Shown: positions 1 to 10,397 of the stretch, piece after piece | Position numbering within the stretch: position 1 is the stretch's first letter | How the letters are laid out: each line of letters begins with the position of its first letter | Source: Sabethes cyaneus | Lineage: Eukaryota > Arthropoda > Insecta > Diptera > Culicidae | Direction of reading: 5' to 3' | Assembly (NCBI RefSeq): GCF_943734655.1 | Contig: NC_071355.1 | Coordinates: 222,504,527 to 222,568,526, forward strand | Length of the DNA stretch: 64,000 nt | Made by a program: the position numbers and the translations under genes | The notes under the pieces: model-generated | The model's database searches: none | The model's input: the letters and a program-made list of their open reading frames with translations, nothing else | What the model was told of the DNA's origin: nothing

Positions 1-2
1 CC

Positions 3-2600
3 CACGTTCATAAGCAAGAGGTCGAAAAACAAATCAATGAAATGCTTGCTGATGGAATAATACAGCACTCGATTTCACCCTGGACCTCGCCCATCTGGAT
101 CGTGCCAAAAAAGGCCGATGCCAGCGGGAAACAGAAATGGCGCGTAGTCGTAGACTATCGAAAGCTAAATGAACGGACAATCGACGACAAGTTTCCGATT
201 CCAAATATCGATGAAATTCTAGACAGGTTAGGAAGAAGCATGTACTTCACTACCCTTGACCTTAAATCTGGATTTCATCAAATCGAAGTCAATCCAAGAG
301 ACCGCCCGAAAACAGCGTTCAGCACAGACAAAGGACACTTTGAATTTATCAGAATGCCCTTTGGCCTTAAAAATGCTCCCTCAACTTTCCAGAGAGCTAT
401 GAACAGCATCTTAGGCGATTTGATTGGAAATTGTTGCCTAGTTTATCTAGACGACATTATAATCTTCGGAAACTCGTTGCAGCAACATCTGGATAACCTG
501 AACAAAGTACTACACAAACTAGAAAAAGCAAACTTGAAGATACAACTTGACAAGTGCGAGTTTCTTCAGAAAGAATGCGAATTCTTGGGACATGTAGTCA
601 CACAAGATGGAATCAAACCGAACCCGAACAAGATCGATAAAATTATAAACTGGCCAATACCAAAAACACCAACCGAAATTAAAGGCTTTCTCGGTATTCT
701 GGGTTATTATAGAAAATTCATCCGAGACTTTGCGAAATTAACGAAACCAATGACCAAATGTCTAAAAAAAGATGCACAGATTATACATAATGCGGAATTC
801 ATCCAATGTTTCAATGATTGTAAAAAAATTCTAACTACAGACCCTCTGCTGAAATACCCTGACTTCGAAAGAAAATTTATTCTCGAAACTGATGCTAGCG
901 ATTTTGCTTTAGGATCTGTCTTGTCCCAACGCTTCGACGATGGCAAAGAACACCCAATTGCATATGCTTCACGTACACTGAATGATACCGAAGTGGGATA
1001 TTCAGCAACGGAAAAAGAATTATTAGCTATCGTATGGTCCGTAAAGCATTTTAGACCTTACCTATTTGGAACTAAGTTTGAAATCAGAACAGATCACAAA
1101 CCGTTAATCTGGCTTAGACAGAAAAACGATCTCAACAAACGACTTCTTCATTGGAAATTGGCCCTAGAAGAATTCGAATTCGAAATAAACTACAAAAAAG
1201 GGACACAAAACAGTAACGCAGATGCTCTTTCCAGAATTCAACCTGAAATAGAAGTAAACGCAAACACTTCCAGTGACAGCATGACACAACATTCTGCAGA
1301 CACTGACGACAGTGATTTCATTCCCTCAACCGAGAGACCGCTCAATGATTTTAGAAACCAAATAGTTTTAGAAATCTCTAACGAAAATAGCATAGAGTGC
1401 AACACAATCTTTAGAAACTACCATAGAACAATTATCAAAAAACCAGTGTTCAGCCCCGCTATACTTATAAACATTCTAAAGGAACGTGCATCACCGAACT
1501 GTGCTAACGGCCTTTTCTGTGACCAACACACACTCCTTAATTTACAAACAGTATACAAAAATTATTTTTCTAGAGCAAAAACATTTAAAATCTTTTGGAC
1601 CGAAAAAATGCTCGAAGACGTCACAGACGAACTCGAACAAGACCTAGTCATTCAAAGACAACACAATGCTAACCATAGGGGCATCTATGAAACAAAAGCC
1701 CATATTTCTCGAAAATATTTCTTTCCAGGCATGAAAAGTAAAATCACGAAGTTCATTAACATCTGTAAACCCTGTCAAAAGGCTAAGTACGAAAGACGTC
1801 CATATAAACAAAAATATGAATTAACAGCAACACCAACGAAGCCGTTGCAAATTGTTCATATGGATATCTTCATCATTAATAATAATAATTTCCTAACGCT
1901 TTGCGATAGATTTTCGCGACTAACCATGGCTATTCCCATAAGAACCCGTAACACAATACATATACTAAAAGCAATAACACACTATTTGGCAAATGTTGGT
2001 AAACCTTCCCTTCTCGTCATGGACCAAGAAGCTTCTTTTACATCCACAACTATAAAAGAATTTCTCGAAGAACACGACATAGAATATCATTTCACATGTG
2101 TTGGGCAATCCTCATCAAATGGAACCGTAGAAATCGTCCATAGAACATTGAGAGAATTGCACAACATTCTAACGAACAAAGAGTCAACCAAAGATTTATC
2201 AGATAAAGCAAAAATAAATCTAGCAGTGTCTATTTACAACGACTCTATACACTCAAAAACCATGTTGACCCCAAAAGAATTATTTTTCGGATTCCGTAAC
2301 GAAGACTCTGTCCCCACAAACCTTGATGAAAGAATCAAGCAAAAAGAAGAATTCTACAGGAACTTTTCTACAAGGCACGAAAGAATGAAGATAAAAGACC
2401 TAGACAAAATCAACAGGCCCAGAGAAGAACCTGAAGAATTTCTACCAAATGACAAAGTCTTTGAGAGGAAAAGAAATAATCTGAAACACCAAGAAAGATA
2501 CCGAGAAATAACAGTAGTTGATAACATGCGTACTAACATCATCGACGAAAACGGAAGGAAAATTCATAAAACTAAACTGAAACGCAAAAGGAAGACTTAA
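3..2600 (+). CDS. pol: Errantivirus Pol polyprotein (RT-RNase H-integrase), 5'-truncated by window
   Basis: The polyprotein copies element RNA to DNA and inserts it in the host genome. The frame is open from base 3; the first ATG is at 42 but is internal. Numbering from that Met: RT palm with TLDLKSGFHQ at about 71-80 and catalytic YLDD at 135-138; RNase H with TDAS near 282, EKELLAIVW near 323, a TDHKPL-type motif near 352 and NADALSR near 392; the integrase H-H-C-C zinc finger at about 540-583; and the D,D-E core with HMDIF near 606, MDQEASF near 660 and NGTVEIVHRTL near 695. All catalytic acidic residues looked for are present. The C-terminus is basic (KRKRK). gag, protease and the RT fingers lie outside the window. 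It could still be inactive through changes not visible here. Confidence 0.95.
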   Translation, partial: HVHKQEVEKQINEMLADGIIQHSISPWTSPIWIVPKKADASGKQKWRVVVDYRKLNERTIDDKFPIPNIDEILDRLGRSMYFTTLDLKSGFHQIEVNPRDRPKTAFSTDKGHFEFIRMPFGLKNAPSTFQRAMNSILGDLIGNCCLVYLDDIIIFGNSLQQHLDNLNKVLHKLEKANLKIQLDKCEFLQKECEFLGHVVTQDGIKPNPNKIDKIINWPIPKTPTEIKGFLGILGYYRKFIRDFAKLTKPMTKCLKKDAQIIHNAEFIQCFNDCKKILTTDPLLKYPDFERKFILETDASDFALGSVLSQRFDDGKEHPIAYASRTLNDTEVGYSATEKELLAIVWSVKHFRPYLFGTKFEIRTDHKPLIWLRQKNDLNKRLLHWKLALEEFEFEINYKKGTQNSNADALSRIQPEIEVNANTSSDSMTQHSADTDDSDFIPSTERPLNDFRNQIVLEISNENSIECNTIFRNYHRTIIKKPVFSPAILINILKERASPNCANGLFCDQHTLLNLQTVYKNYFSRAKTFKIFWTEKMLEDVTDELEQDLVIQRQHNANHRGIYETKAHISRKYFFPGMKSKITKFINICKPCQKAKYERRPYKQKYELTATPTKPLQIVHMDIFIINNNNFLTLCDRFSRLTMAIPIRTRNTIHILKAITHYLANVGKPSLLVMDQEASFTSTTIKEFLEEHDIEYHFTCVGQSSSNGTVEIVHRTLRELHNILTNKESTKDLSDKAKINLAVSIYNDSIHSKTMLTPKELFFGFRNEDSVPTNLDERIKQKEEFYRNFSTRHERMKIKDLDKINRPREEPEEFLPNDKVFERKRNNLKHQERYREITVVDNMRTNIIDENGRKIHKTKLKRKRKT

Positions 2601-2630
2601 CTGTAACCAATATTAATTTTTTCTGTTTCT

Positions 2631-2648
2631 TTTTCTTTACCATTTCAG
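2631..2648 (+). promoter_or_regulatory. Probable splice acceptor for env mRNA
   Basis: A pyrimidine-rich run ends in TTTCAG at 2643-2648, eight bases before the env ATG. Gypsy-type errantiviruses express env from a spliced subgenomic RNA, and this site fits that use. The donor would be upstream of the window. Confidence 0.6.
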
Positions 2649-2655
2649 CAATAAC

Positions 2656-4221
2656 ATGACACATATGATAAACGCAATCCTTGTTACTTTATCCCTTATC
2701 ATCATATCAACACCCAGTCCATTATCTCATCTAGAGATAACCGACCTAAGTAATAACCCCGGCATATTTGCCATTAAATCAGGAAGAGTTTTTATAAAAC
2801 AAGGTTACCATAAATTAATTCATGAATTCAAACTTCATCCATTTCATTCTATCTTGAGACAATACGAAACTATCATTGCAGATTTAGAACAAAATTCACA
2901 ACTAGGGGAAATAACCAAAATTCTTAAACAAAAGCATAATCAAGCTAGCATTACTTTACAAAATTTGACACCAAAACGCAGACAGCAAAGAAGTATTAAT
3001 ATTCTGGGAACTGTTGTTAAATCAATTACTGGTAACCTCGACAACGAAGATCTCGTAAATCTAAATAACCAAATTAACTTGTTGAAAATTTCCAATAATA
3101 TGTTGATTACAGAAAATAATGAACAGATAAAAATTAATGATATTTTTGAAAAAAGAATTAACAATTTAACAAAAGAAGCTTACAGACAATCAGTAGAGAT
3201 CAGTAGGTTTATTAGACAAGCAGGTATGAATTTAGATAGGTCAGTCGATTGGCAACACATGCTGCACATGCACAACATCATTTTCAACCTGGATACCATT
3301 CATCACCAGTTAGACACCATATTTGAAGCTGTCCAACTTTCCCGACTTAACGTAATTTCAACAGCTTTGTTATACCCTTCAGAACTAGAACTGGCAACCC
3401 GCCTTTTGAAATCACAGGAAATCGAAGTCGTAAGCTACGACCAAACGTATGAATATTTGAAAATGACAGCAATCCATAATGACTCCTCTATCATTTTCAT
3501 AGTCAAAATACCAAGCCTGAGAAGAGGGAGTTATCAATTACTACGCATCGAACCAATACCAGTTAATCGAAAGTTAATTAAAATTAATAGCAAATTCGCT
3601 ATTACTAGCAAGGAAGAATCATTTCTAACAAATGAAAAATGCAACCAAATCGAGAGCACTTCCTTGTGCAATATTGAAAACCTGATCAACGTAACACGCA
3701 ATGACTGTTACCACAAACTTCTTCGAGGTAAACCAAGCAGATGTGTGTTCGTCAGCGACACAAGTTCTCCCGAAATTAAAGTTATCGAGAACAAAGGCAT
3801 CCTGGTAAAGAATGCGTTCACCCCCATACATCTTAACAATACTTGTGATTATGGACCAAAGAATCTTACTGGAACGTTTTTCATAACATTTAACAACTGT
3901 TCGATTAACATTGGAAACACCCATTTCAACAGCAAGACATTTCGATTTGATAACAAACCCGCCATTCTCCCACTACACTTTGTGACCGTTAACGAAACAG
4001 AGGTGATAATGGAGCCTATTGAGATGCTACAGGACTTGCAAACCAACAACCGCCACAGGATAGATCACCTAGAAATCACTAACCGAAAAGACGTCCTAGT
4101 GAATATTGGAGGCATTGTCATAATCGCCTTATTCGCGACCATTCTCTTCGCGTACCTCATCAAAGAAATTTGTTTCATCAGGAAATTCATACGAATTCAA
4201 CAGCCCAATTCAACGCAGTAA
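2656..4221 (+). CDS. env: Errantivirus envelope-like glycoprotein
   Basis: 521-residue frame. Residues 1-25 are a hydrophobic signal peptide. A basic R-x-x-R site (PKRRQQRS) at about 106-113 is followed by a hydrophobic segment, the arrangement of the class in which a precursor is cut into surface and membrane subunits. Several N-x-S/T sites lie in the ectodomain. One membrane helix at about 480-505 precedes a short basic tail. Size and layout fit insect errantivirus Env (baculovirus F-like fold, from family knowledge). The start follows a splice acceptor at 2647-2648. Spacing to pol is 55 bp. The frame is intact; whether it is expressed or functional is unknown. Confidence 0.92.
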   Translation: MTHMINAILVTLSLIIISTPSPLSHLEITDLSNNPGIFAIKSGRVFIKQGYHKLIHEFKLHPFHSILRQYETIIADLEQNSQLGEITKILKQKHNQASITLQNLTPKRRQQRSINILGTVVKSITGNLDNEDLVNLNNQINLLKISNNMLITENNEQIKINDIFEKRINNLTKEAYRQSVEISRFIRQAGMNLDRSVDWQHMLHMHNIIFNLDTIHHQLDTIFEAVQLSRLNVISTALLYPSELELATRLLKSQEIEVVSYDQTYEYLKMTAIHNDSSIIFIVKIPSLRRGSYQLLRIEPIPVNRKLIKINSKFAITSKEESFLTNEKCNQIESTSLCNIENLINVTRNDCYHKLLRGKPSRCVFVSDTSSPEIKVIENKGILVKNAFTPIHLNNTCDYGPKNLTGTFFITFNNCSINIGNTHFNSKTFRFDNKPAILPLHFVTVNETEVIMEPIEMLQDLQTNNRHRIDHLEITNRKDVLVNIGGIVIIALFATILFAYLIKEICFIRKFIRIQQPNSTQ

Positions 4222-4249
4222 GTTGAACCGGGACGGTTCAATTTAACGT

Positions 4250-4255
4250 GGGGGA
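4250..4255 (+). other. Polypurine tract for plus-strand priming
   Basis: A GGGGGA run lies immediately before the AGTTA that opens the 3' LTR, the expected place for the primer of plus-strand DNA synthesis. Confidence 0.7.
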
Positions 4256-4693
4256 AGTTATGGACATTAGCGGCACCAACATCAACAACACGTGGGCTCT
4301 TCCCTGTTTCAACATGGAACAGCCGACAAAGACGCCAACACACGCCACGCTTAACACAAATATTGCCGACCTCAACATCAGACATCCGGCACCAATATCG
4401 ATTGACATCAGCGTGCTGGAGTTCGCCCAGAACTTTCGCACGCCCGGATTCCTGACACAGCAGAATGCAGCCTTCGATGCAACCTGGATACACCTGGAGC
4501 ATGTTCGGACACGAAAATCCTGACAACGCAGAATGTGCCAGCAGCTTAGGTTCAGAAGTAGACTTTAGCGGTAGCAGTAGTCAGTTCTTGTTAGACCTCA
4601 AGGTAGTGAAAACGTGTAAACTCTGTATTAGATTAAGTGATGGTGAATAAAAGTTTATTTTTTTATTAATATAAATGAACTCCTAACGTAACT
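4256..4693 (+). repeat. 3' LTR of the errantivirus
   Basis: Begins AGTTA right after the polypurine tract and ends TAACT, giving the 5-bp inverted ends typical of errantivirus LTRs; length 438 bp. An AATAAA lies near its 3' end. Its partner LTR is outside the window, so the right boundary rests on motif and position only. Small open frames inside it are not genes. Confidence 0.8.
4646..4651 (+). terminator. Polyadenylation signal AATAAA in the LTR
   Basis: An AATAAA hexamer followed by a T-rich stretch, 42 bp before the LTR end; the position suits 3' end formation at the R/U5 border. Confidence 0.6.
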
Positions 4694-4880
4694 ATAGATC
4701 TCAACGTTTACTGAAAATTTAACTTTTTTTGAAACTGTTAGGCCCCTTGGCGAACGAGGGGTCCACTATTTCGAGATATCAAAAATGTAATTCTTATTTT
4801 TTAAACATTTTCAACCAATTAAGTGAGAAAGTTCCAATTTTTGAAGACTTCGCGTCAATAGTGGCCCCGTTTCAGCGAGA
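4694..4880. other. Flank of the provirus, no gene seen
   Basis: Mostly AT-rich sequence. The 4-bp target duplication expected next to the LTR cannot be confirmed without the 5' side. Confidence 0.5.
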
Positions 4881-5395
4881 ATTACTCTTTTCGTCTATTC
4901 TCTTCTTTTTCCATTTTATTTTTGTTTCCAGCTTTCACATTTGTCTAACTCGTTAACTCGTTAACTCGTTTTGTCTCGCTTCCTTCTCGTATTTCATCTT
5001 TGTCTGTTTCATTTTCTTTGTGTCATCTTTGTCTTTTTGATGCACCGTATTTTCGTTTCTTTGTCTCGTTTAAGCTGTTTAGGGCTTCCTTTTTTCCTTT
5101 GCTCGCCACCTTTCCTTTTCCATTTCCCGTTCTAGGTTTTTTCTCTATCGTTTTTTCTGTTTCTCTTGTCTTTGTTTCCTGTTTTCCTGTTTTCGTCCAA
5201 TTTTGCTGCATTTATATCTCGTTTGACCCCCTTTTCCCGTTTTTTCTTCTATAGGTAATTTTTTTCTCTTTCGCTATATTTCTTTTCCCTTGTGGCTTTT
5301 CTTCTTTTCTCTTCCTCATTTCCCTACGTGTCCGGTTTTCCCTTATTTTCCTCTCTCGATTTTCCTTTTTTCTGTCTGTTGGCTACTTTTTCATT
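4881..5395. repeat. Degenerate T/C-rich low-complexity tract, left part
   Basis: Strongly pyrimidine-rich on the + strand, with loosely repeated CGTTTT, TTTGTCT and ACTCGTTA words and no constant period. It probably continues after the SINE-like repeat into 5880-6540. Long open frames arise only because stop codons are rare in this composition. Confidence 0.6.
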
Positions 5396-5398
5396 ATT

Positions 5399-5662
5399 TT
5401 TTTGAAACGATGGTTCTACAATTGATGAAGGAACGGTAAGGGAAAGTAATAAAGGATTTTTTGGGAATGGAGGGGAAAGAGTAGAAAGGAAGGGGGAGGG
5501 GGGTGCTCCTACCTTTTGTCCAATGCTGGAAGGTGCATGGGTCGAACCAAGCTATAATCTGAGATTATAACCGCATTCGAACCCACAACACCCGCCAGGG
5601 CATGTGGCTCGCTGGTACCCGTGTATCTTTGAACCACAGAAGCGCTGGACAAAAGGAGACTA
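5399..5662 (-). mobile_element. SINE-like dispersed repeat A, copy 1
   Basis: Shares about 230 bp with 15057-15298. On the minus strand it has a Pol III B-box-like GGGTTCGAATG preceded by a tRNA-like A-box region (TGGTTCAAAGA) and ends in CGTTTCAAAAAAAT, an A-rich tail. This suggests a tRNA-derived SINE. CTCCT..TTTTGTCCA occurs in inverted form at the two sides of its tRNA-like half, so a MITE is a second possibility. Inserted in the T/C-rich tract. Confidence 0.5.
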
Positions 5663-5870
5663 CACAACCCCCCTCATTAATGTTGCGACATGGGTTGGCC
5701 TCTTCCTCCACCGACCGAGAAGTTTAATCTAACTTTGTGTTTACTAGCGGGACGACGACACTATGCAAGCCCTTGCGACTTACAAGGTACTGCGTGTGTA
5801 CGCAGTCGGGGGTGCGTGTCGGGGAAAAACCCTGCGGGAAGGCAAAAAAAAACTTTTTCATTGTTTCTTG
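5663..5870. other. Unassigned sequence between repeats
   Basis: A mixed-composition block that breaks the pyrimidine tract; no recognisable coding or repeat signature. Confidence 0.4.
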
Positions 5871-6542
5871 AATACCTTTACTGTCACGGTTTCACCCTTT
5901 TCTTGAATTCTAATGTTCCTTTTCCGTTTTTCGTCTTTTTTCTTCCATTTTTTCTCGTTTTCAAGTCCGTTTTCTGTCATTTTTTGACACATTTCGATTT
6001 TTGTCTTTATTTTTTGACCGTGATTTTTGCCTTGTTTTCGTTTTTCAGTCCCGTTTTTTGTCTTTGAATCCCGTTTTTTGTTTTCGTCTGTTCCGTTTTT
6101 CTTCTCTTTCTGTCACGTTTCGTTTGGTTTTTCCGCCTTATTCCTTTTATTTTTAGTTTTCATTTTTTTTATCTTTCTTTTCCGTTTTATTTTCTTTTTC
6201 TGTTCTCTTTTCTCCTTTTCGATCCTGTTTTTTCTCAATTTGTGTCCAGTTTACTCTCTTGATTCTTGATTCTCTTTTCTTTCATTTTCTTTCCTCTTAC
6301 GTTTTTCAACTTTTTCTGTCTTTCCACGTTTTCCCTTTTTGCCCTCCCGTTGTCTACATTTCCACTTTTTTCTTTCTTTTTATGACCCATTTTACCTGCC
6401 AGTCTGTCATGATTTTGCTTTCGTTTATCATTTTTTCATGTCAGTTTCTATTCTTTTTCTTTCTCGCGTTTTTTTGGCATTTTATGTTCCGTTTGTTCAA
6501 TTTTTGTCACGTTTTCCGTTTTTCTTCTTGTGTCTAAATTAG
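5871..6542. repeat. Degenerate T/C-rich low-complexity tract, right part
   Basis: A dense run of CGTTTTT, GTCATTTTTTG and TTTCCGTTTT words on the + strand, like an old satellite after many substitutions. Similar words recur at 15346-15900. Frames of 60-125 codons here are composition artefacts. Confidence 0.6.
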
Positions 6543-6699
6543 CCTTTTTCATCCTTCTCTGGATAGCAGCGGGAGACGGATCACTTATAAATCTATCGGT
6601 AATATGCTAATATGCCATCTGTGAATATGCTAAGAATAAGAAACTGTTTGTTCTATGTTGTTTGGTTCTTGAGATATGTTTTATGATATGTTTTGAGAG

Positions 6700-7102
6700 A
6701 TTAAAGTTTTTGTCATGCCCCTCGCAGTTAATATTTTTAATAAAATCAATTGTCTGTGGGCTTACAGCCTGAAAAACTCGAAAAATGAGTGTACGAGTTA
6801 AGTTAACGCTTCTAGCATGAAACAGAAATAGAAATTGGAACCATGGAAATTTTCGAAAATCAGCCAAAAAAAATTTCATTCGTTTTTGTCTTTTTTTCGT
6901 AGATTTTTGTATGGAAAATAGTAACATATATATTAAAAACAAGAATAAACTTGGTTTTCACGTTTAAACTTTAAATAAAAATGCACAAAATCCTTATTTT
7001 TTTGCTCAATTAAAAAAATCTCTTTGTTTTTTTTGACCGCCCTCTCCTTTCAGTGGTCCAACACCGGATGGACAAAAACTTTATAAAATATTTGTAATGG
7101 CC
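6700..7102. mobile_element. PIF/Harbinger-like MITE, copy 1 (without SINE)
   Basis: Shares an internal block (6745-6955) and a right end (7066-7102, ending TTTGTAATGGCC then TAA) with the better-bounded copy at 14735-15341. The left end is lost or diverged near 6700, where only AAGTTTTTGTC matches. Unlike copy 2 it has no SINE between block and right end. Confidence 0.6.
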
Positions 7103-7765
7103 TAAATATTCAGAAAAACCAAGCTATTCAGCCCTAACTCAGGAACAACAAATCATGTTATCATGGAAAATTAATCTATAACTGGACTTGAAATTGGAAC
7201 TAGTCTTGCGCAATTAATTTACTTTCCGCGAAAATGGTGGTCGAATTGATTAAAAACTGCGTGCTTCTGAATACAAATATTATTTTGTCATGCACTAAAT
7301 TTTACAGAGACGGTGGGGCACGTACCCCCGAGTGCCCCAGCTTAGGCAAACCAGTGGACATATTGTCATTTTCAAAACCAGTTTGCCAAACCCCTTGAGT
7401 TTCGTAGCCCCCCAAAAAATAGCGTGGCAGTCTGCAGATGTAAGCAACTGTCAAATTGGTGATGATGAATGCGTCAATAAAAATGCAAAAAGTATCGTCG
7501 ACATACGCCACCAACGATTTGGTAGAAGATTTCTTTCATTCAGTTTGTTTTCTAAGTTTTAGCGCGAAAAACTCACATAGAAATGGCGAAAAGGGGTTCT
7601 CCATGGACGCGCCTTTCGTCTGTTTACAAAATTCACCTCTGAACGTAACTAATTTTTCTTCCTTATACAGTCTGGTCAACTTTTTAACACGTGACGTTTC
7701 CGTCTACTAAGCTGCGAGTATCATCAGACGCAGGCAATATTTGTTATAATAGTTACACATCGAAG
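7103..7765. other. No gene or repeat recognised
   Basis: AT-rich single-copy-looking sequence. Small frames on both strands lack splice context or recognisable domains. Confidence 0.5.
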
Positions 7766-7769
7766 GAAA

Positions 7770-8062
7770 CTCCGTAACCGCAAGGTTATCTAGTCTGCTT
7801 TGACAAGCGAGTGGTCGTGGGTTTGAATTTTAGTAGGACCAGGCCATTCGATGTCAAGTGACTTTAGCATGGGTTTATTCTCAGGCCCCTCATTTACCCT
7901 TCCTTCATGCTAAATTCTACATGACCTCCACAAAGGCACTCTTGATAGCGCAAAAAGTCACTCTTATAGTTAAATGTACTGGTCAGCCTCGCCAGGGATG
8001 GCTATAATTGGAGACAGTAGTGGCACTGAGGAGCAAGGTGGGTAAAGTAGAGATAGCATTGA
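7770..8062 (+). mobile_element. tRNA-derived SINE family 1, copy 1
   Basis: Matches 62886-63060: GACAAGCGAGTGGTCGTGGG then a B-box-like TTTGAATTTTAGTAG, then GTGACTTTAGCATGGG and TTCTCAGGCCCCTC. The spacing from an A-box-like segment (GCAAGGTTATCTAGTCTG) to the B box fits a tRNA-derived head. The B box here is mutated (TTTGAAT), the better one is in copy 2. The body continues to about 8060. Confidence 0.65.
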
Positions 8063-10254
8063 AGGAAGGGTAAATCCCACTACACACAAGCACGCATTAA
8101 ATTTAATAAGCATATCGCTCATTCAATAGCGATCATAGCACAAAATGCAGTGCATGTTATACAGCAGACACCCGGACGATATCACAATTGATCAACGATA
8201 GTGGTCGCAGTGATGAGTCCATACAGGAAATCGAATTGAAATTTACGCTTTTCATTGAACATAATAATAATTTCCGTAAGCAAAGACTTAGGGACATAGG
8301 GACAATCAGTTAGTCAGTCAGTCAGTCTATCTCAATCTACTAGAAAATTGATTGTTTGAGTCTCCATCATACTGTTTTTTAAGGAGGCGCATGGCCATTT
8401 AATCATTAAAGGTACCTAATAAAAAAATTACCGATAGAGAAGCATTCAAAAAGTTGATTCTCCCATCAACACAAAACCTCTTTAATCACTTTTAGTGGTA
8501 TCAACTTACATGTCAAACAGTAGCATAAGCGATTCAATGTTCAATGCAGTCCAAATGACGATTTTCTATTTAACCATCAAACTAAGTACATCGATCGTTT
8601 TCGTCCAGCTCGTATTCAATGGAACTAATCGATTGATTTGTTACTGCTAGCATTGCCATTGCCACTGCACAGGATGAATAGCTCAAAACGTGCAGTCAAA
8701 TTGGGCAAATAAAGACATTCATCATTAGTTTTTATGACAATTTGAATCGCCCAGCCATGATGGGTCGATTGGATCCCAATCCCAACCCAATAGGATACAA
8801 TACGGTAAAAATGCCCAAAGCTGAGTCGGCCGCATTCAATCAATTCAATCGTATCAATGCATTTTCCATTCCATTTCTCATTCGATCATGGCGCAGTATG
8901 GTTTGTGTACTGTACAGAACAGCAACTGAGCAGAGTAAACGTATTGGCATAGGTTTGACCCTGGAAATATTAAATATTCTGTTTTATTCTGTATCGGTTT
9001 CATAGCGCACAGATTGCTGGATGTAAACTTAGAAGTTAAGACCGGTAGTCCGTTGAAATCTATACAAATGGGAAGCATTCCATAGCAATTGGCGAAGAAT
9101 AATATTAATTGAAATCGACATTCTCCGCTATGGTAGAGAATGAAGCATTTAGTATTCAAGCACAATGGGCATTAATTCAAGCGAAATCTCAATAGTAGTT
9201 TCTACTATTGTAATATATTTATGTCATTCGAAAAACTGTTCCATACATAATGCAACAATGAAAATGAAACACTGGGTCAAAAATTTGTCAAAAGATTGAA
9301 AAGTGGATCTGCGGTTTCATGTGAAACATTTTAGGACACTCGGCACTGGTATCGCGAGGGTTTTGGCCAATGCGCTGAAAATTACGTACAGCACGAAATA
9401 AACTTTGGCTATTGAGATTAATCGTTTTCAACCTTCAGTTGTTCTTTATTTCTGTTCACAACAAAGCAGTTGCTATAAATTGTAAACAACAGAAGAAGAA
9501 CGATTCCTCGCGGGAGGTAATGTTTCACTGTCCGTGCAGTTAAAGACGATACCTAGCTAGATGAAAAATTACTATCTTAACCTTGAACAAAACGAGCCAA
9601 CTTTCGCCGGTTTGGTAGTCTTCTCAAGTTTCCAGCCGCAAACCGCGTGCATCAGCGAGCACTAAAGTTAAGCTCACGAAAAGCAAATAGCCAGCGGATC
9701 CGGCATTCAACAGGTTTATGTAATCTAAAACCTGCTTAACTACATTTGTTTCAAAAGTAGTAAAAAGCAAACCAGTACTCTCTTCCATAGTGCTGTATAA
9801 CCAGGAATGTTCGTACCCACCCGAATGCTTGGTTTAACCAAAACATTTTACACAATTGCCCACTTTCGGTTGGTTCGGCAAGAGGTAACGAACCTTAAAT
9901 GGTCATTCTGTTAGTACAATCACAAAAATGATCCGATTCAACCATCATCCCGTTTCAGCATCCACACAGAAGGTAAACAGTCAAATATGTCAAAACGATG
10001 CGCCTTCACCCATAATCTTTCACCGACAATAAATAAACCAACCGCTCCTGTGTTGTAACACCCACAGCTGGAAAGCCACGTGACCCAATTCGATGGGAAT
10101 TTTGCTATTGCGTAACAATAGTTTCCTATTTCTGATGTGCCTCCGGTACCATCCGGACTGAAGAGACCGGCCAATTGTGGAACGTTTGTGGAATTACTCC
10201 TTAGGCTGGTGTTGTCTCGGTAAATCCAATCCTGTAACAACAATTCCATACATG

Positions 10255-10302
10255 TCCGTATGTTTGTATGCATGTATGTATGTGTCCACACATACATAAA
10301 TT
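10255..10302. repeat. ATGT/ACAT microsatellite-like patch
   Basis: Imperfect GTATGTATG units change into CACACATACAT in the complementary phase. Confidence 0.6.
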
Positions 10303-10366
10303 TTGTGTGAAAGCCATCAGTTGCGGCAAAGTCTGCGGGCGAATTTTGGATAAAACTTTCGGCAAT

Positions 10367-10397
10367 CGTCGTCCGTCCATCCGTCCGTCCGTCCGGA
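10367..10397. repeat. Short GTCC tandem repeat
   Basis: About seven CGTC/GTCC tetranucleotide units with one variant. Confidence 0.7.

Larger units (their letters stand above)
1..4693 (+). mobile_element. Errantivirus-type Ty3/gypsy provirus, 3' part (pol-env-3' LTR)
   Basis: Seen: pol frame open from the window edge, then an env frame, a purine tract and a terminal repeat bounded by AGTTA...TAACT. The order pol-env-LTR with an env carrying an R-x-x-R site is diagnostic of insect errantiviruses (Metaviridae). The 5' LTR, gag, protease and start of RT lie before the window. No stop or frameshift is visible in 4.2 kb of coding sequence, so the copy is probably young. Lack of the 5' LTR and target duplication prevents dating. 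Confidence 0.93.

Noticed and set aside
4248..4650. Frames inside the LTR
   Set aside because: They overlap the terminal repeat and polypurine tract and have no protein-like features.
4881..6542. Several hydrophobic frames that look like membrane proteins
   Set aside because: Phe/Leu/Ser/Cys-rich products expected from a T/C-rich tract; no splice or start context.
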